Shown in pieces: positions 24,101 through 36,100 of a stretch of DNA of 64,000 bases. The position numbers were made by a program, and so were the translations under genes. This stretch comes from Baylisascaris procyonis. Its lineage: Eukaryota; Nematoda; Chromadorea; Rhabditida; Ascarididae. Within the stretch, counting starts at the first letter, position 1; every line of letters starts with the position of its first letter. Location of the stretch: the NCBI GenBank assembly GCA_037389465.1, contig JAZARR010000074.1:3906001-3970000 (forward strand), given 5' to 3'. The notes beneath the pieces are model-generated. The model was not told the DNA's origin and did not search any database. It saw nothing but the letters and a program-made list of their open reading frames with translations.

Positions 24101-27100
24101 GCGTCGGCTGCTGAATTCGTGCCATCCTGGATGAGGGCCCCGTCTGGCGAAAAGACCTATGCCACCGCTTGCGGGTATGTTTATTCCCACTTTATGGGGA
24201 GACCTCTGCAGAGACGCCAAGTTGAGAGATATGGAATTCATACCAAGATACTTGTAGTTGTACACTTTGCCATTAAATCGGTCTTTTTAGCCATTAAAGG
24301 CAAGAAAATTGCAAAAAATCGCAATAAAAGACCAAATTGAGGAGAATGGTAGATGGTGGGGGAGGGGGTGGAGAATTTCAGCTAAGGTCAGTTATTGGTC
24401 AAGAGGATTGAATAAGCGTGACCATAAAAGAACGCACTTATTTTCTTTGATGTCCTTTGTTTGTACCGCCCTAAATGAACGAATTTATTCTTCCGCTTTT
24501 CGCTTTTCGTTCTTTGATACTGTCCTTTCTCCGCTCTTTTCTTCCATATTGAACTCCTTCTTCCCGTTTCCCAGCTCTGATCCACTGATTACTTTTGTTG
24601 GATTACTTGTAATGTTATTGGATCTTTCTGGGCGTCTTTGAATAGCGCGATGAAAGAAGTAGGAGTCAAGTGATCATTAAGGCCTTCTAATATTAATAGA
24701 ATATTTAAATAAAAGAAGAGGAAACGTTTATAAATCGTCGAAAAATGATTGAGGGTTAATACAGACAAGAAGAGGTGGTAGGTGATGAGATTTTTACTGA
24801 AATCGTTGAGAGGGGTGTTTCTATAGTTATATTTCTGTTATAATGTCTTGGAAATTTTGTTTGCATTTTAAGTGAACTTTCGAGGAAATTAGATCAACCT
24901 CGCGAACACATGAATCCTGTTGGTGAATATTTGAATTGTATAAGGGAAGTGATGGGGAGTGTGAAGAGGAAACAAAAGGACTAGTTTCCCGAAAGAGTGA
25001 ACTTGATTTACCTAGTGAAGTTATTCGAAAATTCACGATATTTTTACAAGAGCAAGAAAATACACAGAAGTGCTCATTGCATTTGACGAGAAGAGCGGGA
25101 TAATCATTAATAGACAGGAAGTAACTCATGGAACTAACTATTGGCTGAAAATATGATTGGCTGAAGTAATAGCTGACGAGAAGTAGTTACCGATTGAGCA
25201 TGCGGATGGTCATCAAAGTATAGGAATGATCAGTGGACCTCATTTCAAAGATGAGAAGCCTGAAGCAAGATTCCGAGATGGTTGAGAGGTGGTAGATTTT
25301 GCTTTAGCTTCAATTCAGTGGTGAAGATGGGGAGAGATGGGTAATGGGAGAACGAAATGAGTCAAAAGTTGATTCTTATTGAGATTCTGGCAATAAATAT
25401 GAGGAATTTTGTAAGAATGGTTCGGCTCAACTATAAAACTGTCAAAATCGAATTTTTTTCTAAGACGGACGTAGCATTAGAAAGAATTCAGTGTAAAAGG
25501 TTCACATTTCACATGAATATTCAACGCACAATCTTCAAAAAAAAAAAAAAAAGATTTCTATTGCGAATGTCATGAAAGAGAGAGCAAATGGCATTGATCT
25601 CGATAGGTTAATATCTGCTGATATCTGATATTTTCCATGCTAGTTCACCAAGCCAAACGGGTGCTCAAATATCCGAAGACAACGGCAAAGCCCTTACATC
25701 AATATTATTTTCGTAGAAAACAAAATTTGCGCTACGTTTGATATTGTCGTTTATAGGTCAGCAGCATTGTTACCGTTATGCCCATATTTCGAGACGGGCA
25801 ATTGCGAGAAGGGTGCCGAGTGTGAGTTTGTGCATGGATTGGTGTGCGATATGTGTAATGTGGCATGTCTGCATCCAGCAGACTCAGAACAACGCGCCCA
25901 ACACAGACGAGAATGTCTGGCTGCACATGAAGCTGCCATGGAGGAGGCGTTCGCTGAGGCTAGGTCGGCCGACAAAGTCTGTGGCATTTGTATGGAGAAC
26001 ATCAGGTTCCTCTCTTAGCTCAATTTTATTTTGCTCACTCGATTTTGTTGCTTCATTGTAGATCAGTACGAATCGAGTGATGGCGAATAAACGAATGGCA
26101 TTGGTGTTGGTGTGCCTTCTCGTTAAATTATCTTCTGTCAGTGCCAAGGCCAATGAGAAAGGATTGCCGCGGGTGGATTTTTGGCTTATCAAGCGATACG
26201 TTTTTAAGAGTGGGGGACCGCTTTTTTGTGCGAGTGCATTTGTTTTCAACAAAATGGAACTAGGTTGCATATAACAATTTCAGTGTCCGGCTTTACCTGA
26301 CCAGATTGTATCTTCGGCTGCCCACTGATAGGGGAGAGGGCGGGAAGGGTTAGGAAGAGGTGGTGAGTTGGGAGGAAGTTAGGAATTTGTGTTCCTTGTA
26401 TCAGCCAGCCATGCGAAAAAGATTAAAGACATAGATATCTGTCAATTGTCTTTGCTAGTAGACGTCTGTTGTGATGTGTTTTTGAAGATTTGGCTGAAAA
26501 AATTAGTAAAATACATATTGTTATTTATTTTATTTGAAGACGTATGATTGATATTTTGTTTTAGAGAGCGCAATGCGCGTTTCGGCATTCTAGAGGGATG
26601 CCGTCACTGTTTTTGTCTGGATTGTATCCGCCAATGGCGTCGTAATCAGAATCAACAATTCGAAAAGGAAACAGTACGCAGTTGTCCGGAATGTCGCACA
26701 CATTCCGACTTTGTCATCCCTGGTTAGCATTTTGGTTAATGTATTCACTGGAGAAAAAGCTAAGAATATTATATCGTAGGTGAACGATTTTCAGATGGAA
26801 TGGGGTGTGGTAATGGAAAAAATGGAGTAGAGAAATTCGAGGGTAACTCTTCGATAACGATTCACGAGGAATTTGTCCCGATAGAAAGTTCAATGAAAAT
26901 AAGATTAAGATTAAGAATTGTAGCATCTGTTGTTTTAGCAGTGCTTTAAAGGGGGCTTTCTGGGAATTAGAACATAACGAAATGATTTAGTTGTTTACAC
27001 AAATGCATTGTGTCCATTCTTAACAAAAATTGAACATGTTTTTAAATGCCAAGATGAGGATCCGAAACCTAACAGCCATTTATTTCTAAGCGATTCGATT

Positions 27101-28691
27101 AGCAACATCTTTTCATCTTAAAAACTCAGATATAACGAGTTTATTCCGCTTCGTTTTATTTTTTTTTATTTTTTATTTTTTTCAGCAAAAATATCTCACA
27201 GTGATTAATATCTACAATGGATTTTGCATTTTGCCTACTTGCTAGAGCGGGATAGGTTCTACGTATGGTTCTATGAGGAAGATGAATTTACAGCGGTTTA
27301 TTGGGTGGAGGATGCGGATGATAAGAAGAAGCTGATCGAAGAATTTCGTGCTAATACAAAGCAGAAGCAGTGCAAATATATGAAAAATGGCAACTTGGAC
27401 GATTGCCCGTTTGGCAACAAATGCTTCTATAAGCATCAATTGCCCGATGGCACCATTGCAGAGGGTAAGAGTCCGCGCGCTCTTCGCCGACCTCCTCCGA
27501 GGCTGGTTTTCTTCTTTTTCTTTTTTTTTCATTTTCTGCTTTCCTTTGCTTTTCTCGGAATTTCATTCTTATTTATAAAGCGGGACGGGTTTGAATATAG
27601 AAAGGAGAGGGGATCAGCCTCGAATTTTAAGAGATGCTGGATGAGATGCTTCTTCTGCGATAAAGTTGATTAATGGTCCTGCTGATGCTGTTGTCGAGCT
27701 GGACTTAAGTATGAATTTTTTCTTAAAGATATCTATACAAAGTTATGGCATTGTTTTTCCCTAAGAAGTATCTATTGGGATCGCCACCTCGTCTTTCCTC
27801 TCACATTTGAATTCTATGCTCTAAGTTGGCATTATTCAGTGTTCACAAACTCTGGACTGATTTTCCTTTCGAAGCATACTTGAACGTCTTTCTTATGTTC
27901 TTGCGAGGACATTGTTTGCATGAATGGTGGGAGCTTTTTTGATTGTTTTATTGTTTTCCCGCAGGTGTGCCTGAGTTTACAGGTAACGCCTATTGGCTAT
28001 TTGCTTCAATTTCCATATTTCAGTCAATTTTCTCCTGCATTTACATTGCGCACCTTCCATCAGTGTTTTCGCCGAATTCATATTCGCTATTGTGTTGTAC
28101 ATCTCCGTCCATGCAACATCTTGTAAATGTAAAATACCCCTAACTTTGAACAATCCTAGAATAATTTGCAGCTTTGTTTTAGCCTTACGATCTGTTACAA
28201 AAATTAAGGGTCGAGGATTAAAATAATATTGCTTTGCAATTGGAAAGTTGAAGATTCTTTCCTCAAACGATCGTTGTTTATTGGGAGGGAACTCATACAA
28301 AGTGGTCTGTTTAATTCTTTCAACAAATCAGAGGAAACCGGATGAATTTCGATGCGTCTTTGAAACTATTCTTGAAGATTTTCGGGATTTTGCCTCAAAT
28401 CTACTTTAAAAATATAAAATTCCCCGTCAAATTGACTAGAACAGTGCCAAAAAGTCAAAAAAATAATCGTATTAAAATGCAGAAGGAAGTGCCTCATCCC
28501 TTCGGGGATTTGGATCGGTCTGAACGGTGCAAAACTTGTTTGATTTCAGACGACGACGACGCCCATTAATGATTGATATCCTCTCGCCGGATTATGTCAC
28601 TGCGTTCTTATTGAGTTCTGATTCGGACTCCGACGACGATCTCTCGCGTATGGTCGATAGCGTTTTGTCACGCGCTTTTGGCCTTCTTTAG
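20950..28691 (+). CDS. lep-2: Makorin E3 ubiquitin-protein ligase (RING and CCCH zinc fingers)
   Basis: Makorins are RNA-binding E3 ubiquitin ligases; the C. elegans member is LEP-2, a regulator of developmental timing. Exons: 20950-20959, 21809-21977, 22681-22738, 24042-24174, 25757-26005, 26565-26722, 27294-27464, 27965-27982 and a last exon from 28550. The start ATG is 24 nt after a TTTCAG site. Two N-terminal CCCH fingers (C17-C25-C31-H35 and C45-C53-C59-H63) are followed by an EFVPSWM segment, a third CCCH (CPYFETGNCEKGAECEFVHG), the makorin Cys motif CDMCNVACLHP, a RING (VCGICMENI, then FGILEGCRHCFCLDCIRQW and SCPECRTHSDFVIP) and a final CCCH (DDCPFGNKCFYKH). All zinc ligands are present. 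The 22738/24042 junction is out of phase, so a small exon is probably missed. The C-terminus has two candidate frames, with stops at 28567-28569 or 28689-28691. Confidence 0.9.
21045..21139. repeat. (TA)n followed by (GA)n microsatellite in makorin intron 1
   Basis: About 71 bases of alternating A and T run directly into about 24 bases of alternating G and A. The tract lies wholly inside the first intron of the makorin gene. The TA part is self-complementary and slippage-prone. It is expected to be length-polymorphic. Confidence 0.95.
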
Positions 28692-29188
28692 TATTATCAG
28701 TGGGCAGCTATTTTCTTTTTTATTTCTTTACGCCATTCTGCGTTCTTCTGTGGCATGTTTCCTTCATTGATGATTTCATTGATTTGGCTTCGTTTATTAC
28801 TGATTTCTATATTTCAGCTATTGTCTGGGTACTAATGTTTTCGTGTTCTTTTTTTCGTCTTTCTCTAACTCCCTCGTTATCGTTTTCATTCATTTTTTTT
28901 TCAAATATTGTTCTTCCGCTTGGAAGACATCCGCTGGTCATCGTTTCTTACTTCGACGATTTTGTCCGCTAATTTTCATGGATGCTGTGTTCATTATTAG
29001 CGGTCACCTGTAGTTTATTTGAAACAAATTATTCAATGCGGTCGGTCGATCTCAAATAAATCCACCCATTCCTTATCACTTGCCAGCACTTACAAGCATT
29101 TTTTCCAACTCCGCTTGGCTATCTTTTATCGCAATTTAATTTTCCGGGTTTTATATGATCAAAGAATCGCTTATCGGAATATTTTTTT
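28692..29188. other. Makorin 3' flank
   Basis: T-rich sequence with no exon recognised. An AATAAA at about 29055-29060 could be the makorin polyadenylation signal, roughly 360 nt after the later stop codon, but it has no other support. Confidence 0.3.
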
Positions 29189-29300
29189 ATGGCGAATGCA
29201 ACGGTTGGGAATCTGACTGAGAGGTACAGACGAGGTTGGGTGAAGGATAACCACGTGACCACCGATCGAGCTGCGGCCATCATTCATTTGGACCCAGTAA
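29189..29300 (+). CDS. Candidate first exon, unrecognised
   Basis: An ATG preceded by a T-run opens a frame beginning MANATVGNLTERYRRGW, richer in G+C than its surroundings, with GT sites at GAGAG|GTACAG and at CCA|GTAAAC. It could be a short first exon of a gene whose remaining exons I could not find. No family recognised; chance is quite possible. Confidence 0.2.
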
Positions 29301-29799
29301 ACCGTATAGGGCTATCGATATTGTGTTTAAGTCATATATCGTTTTTTTCTTCACTCATAGTGAGCATTTTCCTTTGTAGTGATGCCCCATAGGAGTTGAA
29401 TGATCGTTGATTTGTTTCGATGCCTGTGAGTTCAATGTGCTGCTTGCTTATGAAATCTCCTTTTCTAAAGGTTTCAACTCCGCTCCTCTATATGTTTAAA
29501 TAGTTTTGCATTTGTGTTGTTTTGCTGCCAATAAGACTTTCAGCTGTCCAGGTGGGGAGCATACATAGATTGTGTTTATGTTGTCCATTGAAATAGGTAT
29601 TTCTACCCCGACTTCGACTATAATTCCATTGGCTGAACTGCTCATGCATATATGGCAATTCCCTTGTAAGAAGGTGCTGATCAATTGAAGCATTCGATTG
29701 AAAGTGATGAGTTAAATGTTTATTGTGGCCCATTTCAACGGTAATTTTGTTCATTTTTTGGCATTTGCCTATGAGCATATAGGAGCGGGGTGATGTTTT

Positions 29800-30018
29800 A
29801 TGTCGTATTTATTTTGCAAATTATTGAATTCTATCGGTCGAATTGGTTCTATCACTCCTTGTGACATCGTCGGTGGTTTAATTGAACCGTTGAATGGTGA
29901 ATGTACGGTCGCTAAAAATATATCGATGAAAAGATCCGATGAGTTGAATTCAATAATTGCGGCGCTTATGTTTAGTATTAAAATCGATTGGCATTTGAAG
30001 CATCGTCTTGCTGTATGA
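29800..30018 (+). CDS. Candidate small ORF of 72 codons, unrecognised
   Basis: ATG at 29800 lies just after an in-frame TGA and about 20 nt after an AG that could be a splice acceptor (CATATAG). The frame is balanced in composition (SIGRIGSITPCDIVGGLIEP and SDELNSIIAALMFSIKIDW) rather than Phe/Ile/Lys-biased as most chance frames here are. It ends in a stop with no downstream evidence. It may be a single-exon small gene or chance. Confidence 0.25.
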   Translation: MSYLFCKLLNSIGRIGSITPCDIVGGLIEPLNGECTVAKNISMKRSDELNSIIAALMFSIKIDWHLKHRLAV

Positions 30019-31980
30019 GTGCGCTTTATTACACTGTGGTATCGTTTATTTCGTGTTGCTATTATTACTGTAGAAATAAACGTTTCCTGCGTTTCTTTAT
30101 TTAGTTTACATCTTTTTATGCAAATTCGATTATTTTTTCGGTCGATTATTGTACCTCAGTAATTGTTTAATAGTTGTACACTCGTAGTTATTTGCACAAC
30201 TTATTGAAGTTGTTGGAAGATATGAAGTAGTCAACCAATTTCAGGATGATACAGGAGATCATTCATTGTCCACCTGCTAACGTTGTTGCATTGATGCATC
30301 AATGATTTGAGTGAATGTGAGTGCCTGCTAAGTCATAGCTGCAAAGTGGGTGGTGCTTTTGTGACCCGAAGCATTTTCAATCCTTTTTTTTTTGAATATT
30401 TTATAGACAATGAAGCGATACGGAAAGTAGCTGTTATCTAGAGGTGTAGCGCTTTTGGGTGCATATGACGGCAACATTATGTTCCTACGTATAGGAAGCA
30501 GCAATGTAGGTGCTCATTTTGTTGAGGTATGGCATTACTGGGGTGTGTTTGCATGTTGGCCTCGTCGAAGTGCCACTAATGCAGAGCTGATGTTTATAGT
30601 GCAGCCCTTCTGAAAGAATGGCTTTTCCAAATTTTCTAAAAGCGTACTGCCACTTTGATCAATGCTGAGGACGGTACGGTCTATTAGGCTAGACTTGTTG
30701 GAGAAATAAGTGTGCTAGGTATTTTCGTCTAATGGCGCTTTTGTCTGGCTTCTTGGTTGTTGTGTGCTCAATTTCATTGTTGTGTGTGGTCCATTGATGT
30801 GGCCGCTTAGTCTACATAAGTGTAGGCACAGCCGAAGTCCGGTATTTACAGTCATATATGGACGAGTGCCCTCTCCGGTATATTCGCGCAAATAACCAGA
30901 AAAAAAAAAGAGGAAGCACAAGTTGTTGCATAGCTGCATAATAAAAAGAGTGTAGAACTGCAAAAAACCATGATTTGAGCAGTAGTCCATCTAAGATAAG
31001 AGTGCAGCTACTGCAAGCATGAGCAAAAGGACAAGTGGGGATGTTTTTTTTGACGCGAATCGAATTGAAGGTGTCAGGTAAGCACTAACCAAATTTGGAT
31101 ACTTCAACTTTGAATGGTTCACGAATTGCAACCGTGCAGGACAATCCCTTCCTCCACCGTACTTCCTCTCGTTAATACCCCATCCTCCGCCACCCCACCC
31201 AAAAAAGAGCAAGTTTTTTGCACGGACATCTAACGCAATAAATTTTTTCCATGAATCTTCATCGCAATCTCTCAAGTAGAAAATTTAAACCGTTGAAATT
31301 GTAACCGTTAAACAAGTGGCTCAAGTTTTTGCAAGAAGGCGATCACGTTAAGTCAACATCTTTCACATTTATATAGTAATGAGGCTATTGCACTGAGAAT
31401 TCGCGCAGTCAATGTCGATCTTACTTGAAGTAGTTATGCTACTATTAAAAGCAGTAATCTTATAGTGATTACGAATGTAATTAAAGTCACATTAAGGTGA
31501 GAGGTCTCATTGATGAAATAAGCAAAACGTCGTATAGTGATACAAAAAGCGTTTCCACTTGGAATGATGGAAATTTAATCGTTTTATTAAAAAAGATAAT
31601 TGACAATGAACTTCAGATGTGAATTGTAATAATAAGAAAAGAAAATGTTTAGTCAGATTTTAGGTCTGTAAAAATAATTGTAACTTGAATAATACTTTCT
31701 GAAGTAATAACGTTGTAGATAGAGTAGGGAGGGAAGTGGCATTTTCTTTAATCTTAATAAATCATGAAAACATTTTTTTTTAATGATAGAAGTTGATCCT
31801 TTAAAAAAATGATAAAACATCTGAATATCTTACTAACAAAAATAATAATAATCAAACGCTAGCCGTTTCTTTTTTTTCCCTTGAATTCCTTATATTTTCT
31901 TGCTAGAAGGGAAAATTTGCGTGGCTCTTTACATTTCCTATCAGCAAGCCCAGACTGGTTTAGATTGACATGAAAGGAAA

Positions 31981-32214
31981 TTGGGGAACGATCGAGTCAT
32001 ATTTCTTGCAAGTTGTAATCTCGATCGCAGTTCTCTGATCGTTGGCACCTTCACTAAGGTACCATTCGACAAAAGCGCCGCTCTCACTCTGCATTTATAC
32101 AACTTTGTATTAAGTGATCCTATTGTAGAGACTCGTCGACACTTCCGAGTATCACTTTCGAAGACAAGCACTTTGCTTTGCCCAGTTAATTTGAACCACT
32201 ATGGCTCTTCTTAA
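31981..32214. CDS. GC-richer segment open on both strands, undecided
   Basis: The plus strand is open for 77 codons (SSLIVGTFTKVPFDKSAAL, then SDPIVETRRHFRVSLSKTS) and the minus strand for 76 codons (VRAALLSNGTLVKVPTIREL). G+C is well above the flanks. This could be an exon on either strand or a repeat fragment. No splice sites clearly fit and no family was recognised. Confidence 0.2.
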
Positions 32215-32479
32215 TGTTATTTTACCCATTGTTTCAATTTATCGAGATTCCCCTATAAGGCATCTTACCTTTATTTTTTAGAACTCATCATTATTCTGCG
32301 TAATATTTCTTACATCTGCATTTCAAAAAAACTTACAAATTTCCATTGAACTCATAGCTTGAGGTATTGAGCAGACAAAAGCCATTCTTCTCAAAAACTT
32401 TCTTGACAAGACGATACCTAAATCCACCATGGTCGACTTACTGAACAGCTCTTTTGTTTTGTTTATTCTGTTCGTCGAT

Positions 32480-32825
32480 CCGTGCCGTATTCAATCCTTT
32501 TTTCAAGGATCCGTGTCCTAGTCGTCTGCTATACTAGTGGGCCATGTCATACCTTTCAGCTTTTTCAGTGGCTTATGTCATATCTTTCCTTTTTATCAGT
32601 GACCATGTGAGGTTCTTCTCTTGTTTCGGTGCTCCATGTCGCATTCTTCCCTTCTATTGGCGATCCTTATCGTGTTCTTCCATTCTATCGGCTATCTTTG
32701 TCATGCCCTTTCCCTTTGTTAACCTTCCTCTCAGTTTTTTCTTCTCTTCCGATAATCCGTTTCGTTTATTCTCCTTTGTAGATTATCTTTGTTGTGTTCA
32801 TTTTTTGGCGGTCTATGTTATATTC
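32480..32825. repeat. Degenerate 31-bp minisatellite, about 11 copies
   Basis: A unit of about 31 bases, beginning CCATGTCATATTCTTCC in rough consensus, recurs at about 32480, 32511, 32542, 32572, 32603, 32634, 32665, 32696, 32727, 32757 and 32787. Spacing is 30 or 31 bases throughout. Copies are diverged and pyrimidine-rich. The open frame across 32544-32831 is a by-product of this repeat. It lies about 350 bases upstream of the SPIN90-like gene. Confidence 0.75.
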
Positions 32826-33150
32826 ATATGAAGCATATTTGCAAGCGTTGCAGAGTCAATAGTTAGCATGAATTCACATTCAGGAATCGCCTTGAATCGT
32901 CGATTGCTCTACATGGTTCGCTTTTTTTATCGATTTATCTGCAGTATCTAAAGGAAGAGTCATCAATTTATTATATAGCTCACATTGCTTATTGAAGTAT
33001 TTATATTACTATTAAGCAGTAACTTTGCGATATAAAGTCGACATTGATGTGTAGACTGTGTTATTATTCGTATTCGATTTTTTATTGTTTCTGATGAAAC
33101 AAAATAAACAAATAACGATAAAAGCTAATGAAGAAATTAAATTCTATTTT

Positions 33151-33172
33151 TATAGGAGCAAAACAATTGTGA
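33151..33172 (+). promoter_or_regulatory. Splice or trans-splice acceptor immediately before the SPIN90-like start codon
   Basis: TTTTTATAG ends at 33155 and ATG follows at 33173 after 17 nt that include an in-frame TGA. This arrangement fits spliced-leader addition and a true N-terminus at 33173. An untranslated upstream exon is the alternative. Confidence 0.45.
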
Positions 33173-36100
33173 ATGTACACACCGGTGTTGAACGCAAAAG
33201 AAAAGGCTCGTGAATTGATCGACATTGTGCGTCAACAAACCGATGCACCGATCAACGTTTGCATTGAAACCGTTTCGATTATGTTGGGTGCTCTTTTAGC
33301 AGATCTTCCGGCTGAAGAAGCATTACGTTCGGTGCGAAATGCACTCTTTCAAGATGACATCATTGATATCAATAATTGCTATGATGCTAAACTTATGCAA
33401 AAGCTTATCATTGAATTGACTGATAATATCGAAGATAAAGAACAAGTAAGCTTTTGAAGTACTTTATGTAAAAATAATGATGACGTGTGTTTTTATAAGA
33501 TTCCAACTTGTACCTCCCTCTAGAATGTTAGAATGTTGCAAAAGAAAAGCACTTTGTGCGAACGTTGAATTCTGTGTGTGGTCGTTTGGTTAGCTTTGGT
33601 TAACTGTGTCCGTGTTTCAGTAGCATACGAGTGAGTGTTGAGGATGCTTCGCTCCAAATGTTGGGGAGAATGAAAGCGAATGCTTCATTCTGGGAAGCAT
33701 TTCGCTTGTTTTTCTCTCGATATCCCATTTGCATAAAAAGTAGACCCGAATCTGGCAATTCCCAGTACTTTCATTCATCCGACAGGAAATTAGATTTGAC
33801 ATCTTTTTAGAAACCGTAAGAGGTGATATGGAAACAATTTCTTCAACACCTAAAATTCCACTGTAATTTGCCTAAATGAACGCTGTGAGTGACTATGTAA
33901 TTCCCGATCCCACTATCCATTACGGGCCCCATTTTTGCATTTGTCTGTACATGCGTGACGATTTGTTGCTCACTGCCTCGTCTAAATCTGTATCGGAAAT
34001 CGTGATAACGGATAAGCTACTATTAAAAGGTTATAGATGAGAGTTGTCACATCTGATATATATGACTTCTTATAAGCTATCCATATTGTGACAGATCTTC
34101 AGTTTATATTTAACGTTTATGATAAGTGGCAAATGTCTTCAGCAAAGTTGGACACTGAGGGATGATGAAGATATTCTTGTCGACTCTCTGCATCAACTCT
34201 CCTCTATTTTGGTAATTTCTTTATTATTCACTTATATTCTCTTTCTCTATTTAATAACCACCTCTGTGGCATAAGGGGATAGGGGAGGAACTTCATCTCC
34301 TCTGTGGCATGAGGGGATAGGGGAGGAACTTCATCTCTATAATCCTTCTTCTTCTGCACCTCCTTTCAATCCCTTTTCTATCTTCTTGCCCTAGTGTCCT
34401 GGTGTTCCATATAACTTAAAATAGGGGGCAGCAGATTTATCTTACTGAAATATCGAAAATATTTCTAGTTATCTGGCATCGCGATGCTAAGGTTAGATTG
34501 TTATGAATCAATCAAAGCATTGCATATTTGTCGTTCAGCTCATACAGCGCTCTATTATATGAAAACTTATTGATACTTTCATGGAGCTTCGCGAAAGGAG
34601 GTGGAATGGAGGGGGGGGGGGGGAGGGAGATTCACGACACAGTTGCCTATGAGCCGCCGAAAAATGGACTGTACACAGTGGAGCCGATTACATTGCGAAC
34701 ATCGATATGACGCTATCACCAATGGAGTGACCATGGTGGAGTGACCACCGTATGTGTGAAATGCGAAGTCACAACACTTGGTAATTAAGGAAAAAAGCTT
34801 ATTCATATTTATGTGGTTAAATCAAAAATAAGGCACCTTAGCACTATTTTTGCGTCACCTAATTGAGAATGGGAAATGCGAATTTGCGTTAGATGAGGAG
34901 CGAAAACGACATCAATTGGTGGCATTTGCATTTTTACAACATGAAGGGGAAATTTTTTTTTTCGAGAAGTTTGGCTATTATGGGAGGAAGTCATCCATCG
35001 ATGGTACACATCAGAGGAGAAGTTACTAGTAACCTCATGAGAAGGTTATTGTGCAAGCGACTAGGCTGTGGCGATCTCCAATCTTCAAATCTATTGTCTC
35101 CAATTTTATGTGCATTTTCTTGATCACAGCGGCTATTTGCGCCGTTTATTCTAGTCGATCGGACACTTCGAGAGTTTTTCGGATTATTGGCTGAAAAAAA
35201 AACGATATTTATTTAAACTGAAGCTGTTATAGCAGGTGCAAGAAGGAGAAGGAAGCTTTGAGGGTGGGATGATTTAAAAGATGGCGAGAATCAGATGCCT
35301 TGGTAAAGATAGAAATCTTACTTTTTCTTATTCCCTCATCTCCTCTATCTTTTTTTCTAATTATTTTCATATTTTCCTCCTTGCTATTTTTTTCATCATC
35401 CATCTTATTTATGATTATTCAGAATGATTACCGATGCAATTATTCCTCAGTATTTATTATGCTAGGCAAACAGCAAAGAGTGAAGTTTGCATAAAACTCA
35501 TTAGATCGTCTACAGAACACAACAGATTGAAGCAAAAAAATATACGTATTTAATGGAGAAAATATGGAAGAAGTAGTCAGTTGTTCATTTTATGGTTTTA
35601 ATTTTCAATTATTCTGTAAGAGTCCTTTTAGGAAATTTTTTTTTTTTTTTTTAAGAGAAGTGCGGATCGTCGAGTATGTTTCGAGCAACTTAGGCGGAAT
35701 GATTTCTCATTCGTGCAACGACTTGTTGCTCTCTATCAGATTGTAAGTTTTATTGCGAAATTTATTATCTCTTTGAAATTCGCATACAATACACTCTTGC
35801 TGAGATCGTGTATTATGTATATTTCAGTTCTAATTCCTGCAAATTTACGGCTTCATTTTTTAAAGAATATTGTTTTTATTTGAATCAGTTGCATGAGAGC
35901 AAGGCTAGAATGGTAAGAGCGGCGATTATAAAAGGGTGATTGAGGAGGGAGGCATCCCATCCCTTTCTGACTTCCCATCGTTTGCATATTTCTTGAAAGT
36001 TGTGAACTAAATTATGCGAGTTGTATTTTAAGGCCGCAAAACGAGTGGCAAACTATTAAATAAACCGTTTTGTTGGCAGTTTTTTATCATTCATGTGTGT

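Noticed and set aside
32544..32831. 95-codon plus-strand frame rich in Phe and Ser
   Set aside because: Translation of the degenerate 31-bp minisatellite, not a gene.
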